DNA from: Chloroflexota bacterium
GTDB lineage: Bacteria > Cyanobacteriota > Vampirovibrionia > Obscuribacterales > Obscuribacteraceae
Direction: 5' to 3'
NCBI GenBank assembly: GCA_005240105.1
Contig: SBAT01000376.1
Location: 1-5,576 of the forward strand
Length of the DNA stretch: 5,576 nt
Positions 1 to 5,576 of the stretch are shown piece by piece. Position 1 is the stretch's first letter; each line of letters begins with the position of its first letter. The notes below the pieces were generated by a model. That model searched no databases and was not told the origin of the DNA. It worked only from the letters and a program-made list of their open reading frames with translations. A program made the translations under genes and the position numbers.

Positions 1-60
1 GCCGTCCGGGGCACGCAGACGGGCGATGGTGGTAATAAATTCATCAAGGGCTGATTTCAT
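1..60 (-). CDS. mazG: MazG-like nucleoside triphosphate pyrophosphohydrolase, N-terminal fragment cut by window edge
   Basis: Read on the minus strand, an ATG at 60-58 opens a frame that continues off the left edge, so only 20 residues are visible. They include IARLRAPDG, which matches the start of MazG proteins, where an ARLRxPDGCPWD-type motif opens the first nucleotide-binding helix region. MazG hydrolyses (d)NTPs to monophosphates and pyrophosphate in the cytoplasm, a house-cleaning role. The ATG is preferred because the same frame reaches a stop only six codons upstream with no better start, although the ribosome-binding site is weak (CAGG about 7 bases before ATG). It is transcribed divergently from the sugar-nucleotide cluster. 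The identification rests on one short motif, so the family is probable but not certain. Confidence 0.62.
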   Translation of the reverse strand, partial: MKSALDEFITTIARLRAPDG

Positions 61-155
61 GGCAACCTGAGTGGATAATCAAATTAGAAGAGATCTAGTA
101 TTGTTATATCTGAGCCGTTTGTCCATAGGGGCAGATTTTCAAGCGAAGAAGGCTC
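61..155. promoter_or_regulatory. Divergent intergenic promoter region between mazG and ugd
   Basis: This 95-base AT-rich gap separates two genes that point away from each other, so it should hold promoters for both. For the rightward cluster the best candidate is an extended -10 at 102-110 (TG-T-TATATC), without a convincing -35 at the proper distance. The resulting transcript would start near 117 and leave a short leader before the ATG at 156. On the minus strand only weak -10-like hexamers are visible. No operator-like repeat or riboswitch was recognised. The region assignment is firm; the exact promoter position is a guess. Confidence 0.4.
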
Positions 156-1580
156 ATGGGGAAGGATATTACTGTGCAAAAGGAATCTCTTAACGTCTGC
201 GTAATTGGCGCCGGTTATGTAGGGCTAGTGACAAGTTCTTGTCTTGCCTACTTTGGCAACAAGGTGACCGCCGTTGAATCTAACAGAATGCGTTTGGAAA
301 AACTGCAAAAAGGAATTATTCCTTTTTATGAGCCTGGCGTGGAAGAGCTCGTTAAGAAATGCACTCAAACAGGAAATTTGGAATTTTCCTCCGACATTGA
401 AGCAGCTGTTAAAAACTCCGACATTATTTTCATTGCCGTAGGCACTCCGTCACAACCAAACGGCGAGCCGGATTTATCCCAAGTATCACAAGCAGCTCGC
501 TCCATAGGCGGCGCACTGGATACAAGTCGCAAGCGTTTGATCATCAACAAATCAACAGTGCCGGTCGGCTCAGGTAATTGGGTAGAAATGCTCATTACCC
601 AGGGGATTGAGGCCATGCAGGCAGTACCTGCCAGAGGCGCGCAAAAGACATTGCCACCATTTTCAGTTGTAAGCAATCCGGAATTCCTGCGCGAAGGCAC
701 TGCTATTCACGACACGCTTTATCCAGACAGGATAGTCGTTGGTGCAAGCGATGCTGAATCCGTGGAGACAATGAAGCAGCTGTACAAGCCTATTCTCACA
801 CAAAGTTTTAGCGCTCCGGAATTTGCACCGCGCCCGAAAGATTTTTCCGATGTGCAATTCATTTCCACTGATTTAGCCAGCGCTGAGATGATCAAGTATT
901 CCGCCAATGCCTTCTTAGCTTTGAAGATTAGCTTCGCCAATGAAATAGCTAACATCTGTGAAAAGGTTGGGGCTGATGCCAGACAAGTAATGAAAGGCAT
1001 CGGACTAGATAAACGTATAGGCAAATTGTTTCTCAATGCCGGCATTGGCTGGGGCGGCAGCTGCTTCAAGAAAGACATTAAGGCTCTTATTGAAGTGGCC
1101 CACGAATACAACAGCTCCACATCTCTTCTGGAAGCCAGCATTTCCGTAAATGACAGACAGCGCCATATCCCAATTAGCAAATTGCAAGAGGCTCTAAAAA
1201 TCATCAAGGGACGCACAATTGGATTAATGGGTCTTGCTTTCAAACCAAACACAGATGACTTGCGTGATGCACCGAGCATCACAATTGCTCACCAATTGCT
1301 CAAGATGGGCGCGCTTGTCAAAGCCTATGATCCAGTTGCTAACGACAACTGCTTTCATGAGCATCCAGAATTAGAAATTGTCTATTGTCACGACTTGTCG
1401 GAACTAGCGACAAACTGTGACGCCCTAATTCTTGTCACAGAATGGGACGAATTCCGTGATGCTAACTGGCACGACATTGCTCACCTGATGAAAAAACCGA
1501 TTATCATTGACGGTCGTAATTTCTTGTCGGAAGAATTGCTTACAACGGCTGGATTCACATATCGGGGGATTGGTCATTGA
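156..1580 (+). CDS. ugd: UDP-glucose 6-dehydrogenase
   Basis: Cytoplasmic enzyme that oxidises UDP-glucose twice with NAD+ to give UDP-glucuronate. The 474-residue product shows the full family layout. The N-terminal Rossmann domain has VIGAGYVGLV (16-25), with Glu41 where NAD-binding enzymes often carry Asp, and PFYEPG (56-61). Further motifs are NKSTVPVGS (131-139), NPEFLREG (174-181), the central helix NAFLALKISF (251-260), the catalytic loop GGSCFKKD (300-307) with nucleophile Cys303, and the C-terminal UDP-binding domain with GLAFKPNTDDLRD (359-371) and TEWDEF (428-433). It is longer than the short bacterial type (about 390 residues), with extra residues before NPEFLREG and around 215-236. 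The ATG has AGAAGG only 3 bases upstream. An in-frame GTG at 174 has GGGGAAGG with better spacing and is a real alternative. It is first in the four-gene cluster and overlaps the next gene by 4 bases. Confidence 0.96.
   Translation: MGKDITVQKESLNVCVIGAGYVGLVTSSCLAYFGNKVTAVESNRMRLEKLQKGIIPFYEPGVEELVKKCTQTGNLEFSSDIEAAVKNSDIIFIAVGTPSQPNGEPDLSQVSQAARSIGGALDTSRKRLIINKSTVPVGSGNWVEMLITQGIEAMQAVPARGAQKTLPPFSVVSNPEFLREGTAIHDTLYPDRIVVGASDAESVETMKQLYKPILTQSFSAPEFAPRPKDFSDVQFISTDLASAEMIKYSANAFLALKISFANEIANICEKVGADARQVMKGIGLDKRIGKLFLNAGIGWGGSCFKKDIKALIEVAHEYNSSTSLLEASISVNDRQRHIPISKLQEALKIIKGRTIGLMGLAFKPNTDDLRDAPSITIAHQLLKMGALVKAYDPVANDNCFHEHPELEIVYCHDLSELATNCDALILVTEWDEFRDANWHDIAHLMKKPIIIDGRNFLSEELLTTAGFTYRGIGH
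1564..1580 (+). promoter_or_regulatory. Ribosome-binding site and TTGA stop/start overlap coupling ugd to uxs
   Basis: The last codon of ugd (TGA, 1578-1580) sits inside the sequence TTGA, whose TTG (1577-1579) starts the next frame. A G-rich Shine-Dalgarno-like run, GGGGGAT (1564-1570), lies 6 bases before the TTG. TTG is chosen because the protein then begins MRILLTGAAGFIG, exactly where related decarboxylases begin, and no ATG or GTG is near. The arrangement implies translational coupling that would keep the two enzymes in step. Confidence 0.8.
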
Positions 1581-2524
1581 GGATACTTTTGACGGGAGCT
1601 GCCGGCTTCATTGGTTCGCACCTAACAGAACGCCTTTTGTCCGATGGTCATTACGTGCTGGGAATGGACAACCTGATCACCGGCAAGTACGAGAACATTG
1701 CCCATCATTCAGGCAATCCAAAATTTGAATTTATCCACCACAATGTTTCCAACCACCTTCATATAATTGGCGATCTCGATTGGGTAATTCACTTTGCCAG
1801 TCCAGCCAGTCCAATCGACTATCTACATCTACCGATTGAAACGCTCAAGGTAAATTCGCTGGGCACTCATAACACGCTAGGACTCGCCCGTTCCAAAAAC
1901 GCAAAATATTTCCTGGCAAGTACATCTGAAGTCTATGGCGATCCGTTAGTACACCCCCAACCAGAGACTTACTGGGGTAATGTAAACCCAATCGGTCCGC
2001 GAGGTGTCTATGACGAATCAAAACGCTTTGCTGAAGCCATTACCATGGCCTACCATCACAAGCACAAACTCGATACAAGAATAATCCGCATATTCAATTG
2101 CTACGGCCCGCGTCTACGCTTCAATGACGGGCGAGTAGTATCAAACTTCATTCACCAGGCGCTGACCGGAAAACCAATCACCATTTACGGTGAAGGCTCG
2201 CAAACACGCAGCTTCCAATACGTCTCCGATCTTGTCGATGGCATAGTTGCACTGATGCCGGTAAAGCACAACGAACCCGTAAATCTAGGCAACCCGAAAG
2301 AATTCACCATGATTGAACTGGCAGAACTGGTGAAGGAATTGACAGGCTCCCAAAGCAAGGTAGTTTACGAACCCTTACCCGTTGATGATCCCAAAAGAAG
2401 ATTGCCTGACATAAGCAAAGCCAAAGCGCTGCTTAATTGGTCACCAAAAGTGGACCTGCGTGCCGGGCTGGAAAAGACCATCGCCTGGTATAGACAAGAA
2501 ATGTCCGAACCCGTCTTGAAATAG
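1577..2524 (+). CDS. uxs: UDP-glucuronate decarboxylase (UDP-xylose synthase), extended SDR family
   Basis: Converts UDP-glucuronate, the product of the preceding enzyme, into UDP-xylose and CO2 through a bound 4-keto intermediate and NAD. The 315-residue protein is full length for soluble bacterial forms. It has the Rossmann motif GAAGFIG (7-13), the substrate loop ASPASPIDY (74-82), the catalytic segment STSEVYGD (115-122) with Glu118, the family hallmark HPQPETYWGNVNPIGPR (126-142), the YDESK catalytic pair Tyr145/Lys149, NDGRVVSNF (183-191), GSQTRSFQYV (207-216) and DPKRRLPDISKAK (271-283), which holds the conserved Arg region. The HPQPETYWGNVNPIGPR block separates it from UDP-glucuronate 4-epimerases and dTDP-glucose dehydratases, for which such proteins are often mistaken. 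No membrane segment is present, unlike animal UXS, so it should be cytoplasmic. It starts with TTG and is translationally coupled to ugd. Confidence 0.93.
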   Translation: MRILLTGAAGFIGSHLTERLLSDGHYVLGMDNLITGKYENIAHHSGNPKFEFIHHNVSNHLHIIGDLDWVIHFASPASPIDYLHLPIETLKVNSLGTHNTLGLARSKNAKYFLASTSEVYGDPLVHPQPETYWGNVNPIGPRGVYDESKRFAEAITMAYHHKHKLDTRIIRIFNCYGPRLRFNDGRVVSNFIHQALTGKPITIYGEGSQTRSFQYVSDLVDGIVALMPVKHNEPVNLGNPKEFTMIELAELVKELTGSQSKVVYEPLPVDDPKRRLPDISKAKALLNWSPKVDLRAGLEKTIAWYRQEMSEPVLK

Positions 2525-2542
2525 AAAAACTGGAGAAACGCC

Positions 2543-3220
2543 ATGGATACTTGCTGCTCGCTTACACCAAAACAAGATCAAGTCGTACAGGCATTGGTAG
2601 AACGAGTAAAAAAAAAGATGTCCGGCGAAGGCTCCGGACACGACTGGTGGCATGTCTATCGTGTCTGGCAAAATGCCATTGCCATAGGACAAGCAGAAGG
2701 TGCTGATTTGTATGTGGTGCAATTAGCTGCTTTGCTTCACGATATTGCTGACTGGAAATTCAGTAATGGAGATATGAAAGCAGGCGGACGAGTGTCTGCC
2801 GAATGGCTAACCGCATTAGGCGTGGAGAGTGAAGTTGTAAATCACGTCTCGGCAATAATTGACAGGCTTTCCTTCAAAGGAGCCGGCGTGGATACTTCAA
2901 TGTCCACGCTTGAGGGCAAGGTAGTGCAGGATGCCGACAGACTTGAATCAATGGGCGCCATGGGTGTGGCTAGAACATTTGCCTATGGCGGCTATAAAGG
3001 ACGTCCACTCTACGATCCAAGCATAGAACCGGAAGTGCACACATCGTTAGAGCAGTACAAAAACAGCGCCGGTCCGACAATCAACCACTTTTACGAAAAG
3101 TTGCTTCTGCTCAAAGACCTAATCAACACCGATCACGCAAAAAAATTAGCCTCAGGCAGACACGAGTTCATGGAGTCCTTTCTAAAGCAATTTTTTGCCG
3201 AATGGTCGGGACAAGCCTAG
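2543..3220 (+). CDS. HD-domain phosphohydrolase of the YedJ/YpgQ type
   Basis: A 225-residue cytoplasmic metal-dependent phosphohydrolase. The HD signature is complete: HDWWHVYRV (33-41) gives His37, LLHDIADWKF (64-73) gives the His66-Asp67 pair, and VVQDADRLE (127-135) gives the distal Asp130 or Asp132. The stretch GVARTFAYGGYKGRPLYDP (141-159), then HFYEKLLLLKDLINT (182-196) and RHEFMESFLKQFFAEW (206-221), follows the YedJ/YpgQ pattern closely. From memory, Bacillus YpgQ has been reported as a Mn-dependent (d)NTP pyrophosphohydrolase; that activity is not shown for this protein. The ATG has TGGAG 7 bases upstream. Spacing to uxs is 18 bases, so it is likely co-transcribed. A run of nine A (2608-2616) encodes part of Lys22-Lys25 but the frame is intact. 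Family membership is secure; substrate is unknown. Confidence 0.88.
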   Translation: MDTCCSLTPKQDQVVQALVERVKKKMSGEGSGHDWWHVYRVWQNAIAIGQAEGADLYVVQLAALLHDIADWKFSNGDMKAGGRVSAEWLTALGVESEVVNHVSAIIDRLSFKGAGVDTSMSTLEGKVVQDADRLESMGAMGVARTFAYGGYKGRPLYDPSIEPEVHTSLEQYKNSAGPTINHFYEKLLLLKDLINTDHAKKLASGRHEFMESFLKQFFAEWSGQA

Positions 3221-3238
3221 TTAGATACAGGGTTCTCA

Positions 3239-4228
3239 ATGCTGGACAATAGTCAGTCCCGATTGAACACGCTAAACTATGCAGCTTGGATACCGAGCTC
3301 GAGATTACAAGTTTTGCTTTCCAAGCCATTTATTATTTTAGCTGTCCTGGCAAGTCTTTGCCTGCCGCTGGCTGGAGCCTACGCCGAGGTCGATCCAGTC
3401 GCACAAGAGAAACAGGCAGTAATTCAAATCGTCCAGACTGTTCCCGATGGATGGAACATGGTAGACAGCGGCAATAGTAATCAACCAAAGGGCCAATCCC
3501 AGCTGCTGTCCGAGTATCACGTAACTGGGGCTGCAACATCTACATTCCAGCGCGGGCAAAGACGTGTAACCGTGCAAGTCTTTCATTTCCCCGACTCTGC
3601 CTGCAGCTACGGCGCCTACACAAGCCTGCGCAAAGGCTCTTCTACAGTAGTGCCTCGTGGAGACGGTTCATCAGAAGAGGACAACAGCATTACCTTCTGG
3701 CAGGGCAGCTATCTCTTCCTGTTGAACACAACTGCTGAAGATGACGAAGAAGCCAAAGAGTTGATGCGTTCTATTGCCGATCAGTTAGCACACGCACTTA
3801 CTGAGCATTCATCAATGCCTTTAGTCTTCCGCAGGTTGCCCAGCGTGGACAAAGTAAAAGGAAGCGAGCGGCTGGCCATGGGTCCAGTATCCGGCAAGGC
3901 ATTTCTTCCCCTACCTTATGTAAGCTTTTTGCAAATCGAAAAAGGACAGGCAGCAATTGCCGACTATCAATTCGTCAGCCCCAACAAAGAGCGCTTGAAA
4001 CTTGTACTAATTGAATATGCAGATCCAAAAGTAGCCCTGCAGTCCTATCAAGATTATGTTGGCAACCTTATGGGCGCGCATAGCTGCCAAAGTACAGGGA
4101 GCACGGCAATGTTCAAAATGCCGGAGTCTTATTTATATTGCCAAATTGCCGGCAACAGAATGTTGCTCGTTTCAGGGGCCCACAAAAGTGCTTCCGCTTT
4201 GGTGCTGTCCAAGCAAGTTCATTTATAA
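3239..4228 (+). CDS. Exported protein of unknown function, DUF6599-like
   Basis: The 329-residue product has a signal peptide: a positively charged stretch ending at Lys29, a hydrophobic core (about 31-46) and a likely signal peptidase I site after AYA (Ala49). The region before the core is unusually long. A later in-frame TTG at 3314 would shorten it, but the ATG has AGGG 6 bases upstream and is preferred. The mature part has VPDGW (68-72), a segment with a hydrophobic strand then FPDSACSYGAYTSLRKG (117-133), FWQGSYLFLL (153-162) and a helix near 170-186. This pattern recalls the DUF6599 family, whose function is unknown to me. The second half (about 250-325) appears to repeat the order of the first. 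No catalytic motif, lipobox or second membrane helix is visible. It is the last gene of the cluster, 18 bases after the HD gene, and probably acts in the periplasm. Confidence 0.75.
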   Translation: MLDNSQSRLNTLNYAAWIPSSRLQVLLSKPFIILAVLASLCLPLAGAYAEVDPVAQEKQAVIQIVQTVPDGWNMVDSGNSNQPKGQSQLLSEYHVTGAATSTFQRGQRRVTVQVFHFPDSACSYGAYTSLRKGSSTVVPRGDGSSEEDNSITFWQGSYLFLLNTTAEDDEEAKELMRSIADQLAHALTEHSSMPLVFRRLPSVDKVKGSERLAMGPVSGKAFLPLPYVSFLQIEKGQAAIADYQFVSPNKERLKLVLIEYADPKVALQSYQDYVGNLMGAHSCQSTGSTAMFKMPESYLYCQIAGNRMLLVSGAHKSASALVLSKQVHL

Positions 4229-4336
4229 CGCTCCGGTTGCGTTCGGCTGCGCCTCACTGCACCTTCGCTAGGCCGTCCGGCTACCCTTCTTCGCAAGAGC
4301 TGCGACCTGCTCATCGCAGCTCTTGCTCCGCTACTT
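4229..4336. repeat. GC-rich structured intergenic element with a perfect 13-bp stem (possible dispersed repeat or terminator)
   Basis: Starting right after the stop codon of the cluster, this segment is about 64% G+C by direct count, richer than the sequence after it. Its right half has a perfect inverted repeat: GCAAGAGCTGCGA (4293-4305) pairs with TCGCAGCTCTTGC (4314-4326) around an 8-base loop. No T-run follows on either strand, so it is not a classic intrinsic terminator, but it could stop transcription by other means or protect an mRNA 3' end. The left half contains short GCC/GGC-rich blocks with weaker pairing such as GCCT (4251-4254) with AGGC (4270-4273). The sharp composition boundary suggests a dispersed intergenic repeat, but only one copy lies in the window, so this is unproven. 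Confidence 0.45.
4293..4326 (+). terminator. Strong stem-loop downstream of the cluster, terminator-like but without U-tract
   Basis: A 13-bp perfect stem with loop CCTGCTCA lies 65 bases after the last stop codon of the cluster and about 200 bases before the rRNA promoter. Its place fits transcription termination or RNA 3'-end stabilisation. The following bases (TCCGCTACTTG) lack the run of T needed for ordinary Rho-independent release. Confidence 0.35.
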
Positions 4337-4522
4337 GTTGGATCACACGATGACAATCATTTTCATATCCAAATTAGCCCTCTCGAATACGTCAAGAAGC
4401 GCATGAATAGTCGCTTTTGATATCGTTCAATGATCAGACAAGATATCAATGCTAAACAAAAAACGAACATTCAGCTTAGCTAAGAATCACCAAAACCCTT
4501 ACCCTATGGGCACTTTGGCAAG
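4337..4522. other. AT-richer gene-free spacer upstream of the rRNA promoter
   Basis: No convincing gene was found here. A minus-strand frame is open from 4426 to 4343 (27 residues, ending at a TGA) and its C-terminal part, ALLDVFERANLDMKMIVIV, looks protein-like, but it has no proper start and may be chance or a gene remnant. A plus-strand ATG at 4350 gives only 18 residues. Symmetric elements are an inverted repeat (4417-4449) and a perfect 10-bp palindrome, CTTAGCTAAG (4475-4484). An A-rich tract lies at 4451-4470, too far from the -35 to be a standard UP element. Confidence 0.5.
4417..4449. repeat. Inverted repeat TTGATATC/GATATCAA with palindromic centre upstream of the rRNA promoter
   Basis: TTGATATC (4417-4424) and its exact reverse complement GATATCAA (4442-4449) flank a 17-base spacer. 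The palindrome TGATCA (4431-4436) sits almost at the middle. The whole lies about 75 to 105 bases before the rRNA -35 box. Such symmetry is typical of binding sites for dimeric DNA-binding proteins, but no known operator was recognised and the half-sites also occur easily in AT-rich DNA. Confidence 0.35.
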
Positions 4523-4552
4523 TTGACAGAGTTGTTGAAAGGTTGCTATTAT
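4523..4552 (+). promoter_or_regulatory. Sigma70-type rRNA promoter with consensus -35 and extended -10
   Basis: The -35 box TTGACA (4523-4528) is a perfect consensus. After 18 bases comes the -10 box TATTAT (4547-4552), preceded by TGC, giving an extended -10. Transcription should begin near 4557-4561. It is the best promoter in the window and lies about 140 bases upstream of the predicted mature 16S end, a usual distance for rRNA operons. The 186 bases before it belong to the spacer, so the rRNA operon probably has its own strong promoter independent of the sugar-nucleotide cluster. Confidence 0.8.
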
Positions 4553-4558
4553 TCAATT

Positions 4559-4699
4559 CTGTGCCGGTATCGCACTGGCGGCATCCCATCTGTGGATGCG
4601 TTGAACCCTGATAACTGAATAGCCATATAAGGCGCCTGTCAAAACTTTTGAGTAAGGCAAACTAATCGCTAACAGATTCCAGTACTCCTGGAGTCTTTG
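4559..4699 (+). other. rRNA operon leader with hairpin and boxA-like antitermination sequence
   Basis: Transcribed leader between the promoter and mature 16S. A hairpin, GCATCC (4581-4586) with GGATGC (4594-4599), is followed by CCCTGATAACTGAATAG (4606-4622). The latter resembles the TTTGAAAACTGAATA-type boxA of Gram-positive rRNA leaders, and a hairpin placed just before boxA mirrors the boxB-boxA order of rrn leaders. NusB/S10 binding there would prevent premature termination. Further symmetric bits are TCAAAACTTTTGA (4639-4651) and ACTCCTGGAGT (4684-4694). A second boxA-like string, GTCTTTGACAA (4693-4703), abuts the mature 5' end. RNase III processing would need pairing with a trailer outside the window. 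The leader is secure by position; the boxA call is moderate. Confidence 0.5.

Positions 4700-5576
<877 letters not shown>

Noticed and set aside
1..9. GCCGTCCGG shared with 4272-4280 in the GC-rich element
   Set aside because: Nine bases only, lying in the mazG coding sequence; chance is the simplest explanation.
365..1282. Long minus-strand open frames opposite ugd (365-700, 663-857, 719-1282, 1005-1187)
   Set aside because: They lie fully inside a gene with complete enzyme motifs, and their translations show no recognisable domain; they are shadow frames.
2608..2616. Run of nine A as a possible programmed frameshift site in the HD gene
   Set aside because: The in-frame reading gives a complete, well-conserved HD protein and no stimulatory structure or meaningful alternative product is visible.
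2441..2722. Minus-strand open frame of 93 codons across the uxs/HD junction
   Set aside because: It overlaps both well-supported genes and its translation looks like noise.
4056..4353. Two plus-strand open frames of 71 codons at the end of the exported-protein gene and into the GC-rich element
   Set aside because: Rich in Arg, Ser and Cys with no motif; they arise from the other frames of the gene and the GC-rich element.

Overview
The window looks like a chromosomal segment of a bacterium with roughly balanced base composition. The best clue to lineage is the 5' part of a 16S rRNA gene from about 4700 to the window end. Its short V3 stem, the AGTTGGGACGAAA stretch there, the GCGTAAAGAGTTCGTAGGTGG segment and the CCTGAGTAGTAC end fit, from memory, the non-photosynthetic Cyanobacteria-related group (Melainabacteria/Vampirovibrionia, perhaps Obscuribacterales). 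This placement is an unaligned inference. Nothing in the window looks phage- or transposon-derived, and no CRISPR array or tRNA gene was seen.

Layout: the first 60 bases are the start of a leftward mazG-like gene (nucleoside triphosphate pyrophosphohydrolase) cut by the window edge. A short divergent promoter region (61-155) follows. Then comes a compact rightward four-gene cluster: UDP-glucose 6-dehydrogenase (156-1580), UDP-glucuronate decarboxylase / UDP-xylose synthase (1577-2524), a YedJ/YpgQ-type HD phosphohydrolase (2543-3220) and an exported protein of unknown function with DUF6599-like features (3239-4228). The first two overlap by four bases, with a TTG start inside the stop. The next two junctions are both exactly 18 bases, so one transcript is likely.

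The 471 bases between the cluster and the rRNA gene hold several elements. A GC-rich structured segment (4229-4336) contains a perfect 13-bp stem without a U-tract. An AT-richer stretch carries a centred inverted repeat. A strong sigma70-type promoter (4523-4552) is followed by a leader with a hairpin and a boxA-like sequence. The 16S gene then runs off the window.

Together, the first two enzymes convert UDP-glucose to UDP-glucuronate and then to UDP-xylose, which supplies sugar donors for surface polysaccharide or glycoconjugates. The HD enzyme probably hydrolyses nucleotides; any link to the sugar pathway is inferred only from gene order. The exported protein is the least understood member. 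No clearly new system is evident. The most useful leads are the pairing of the two poorly characterised genes with UDP-xylose synthesis and the structured intergenic element.
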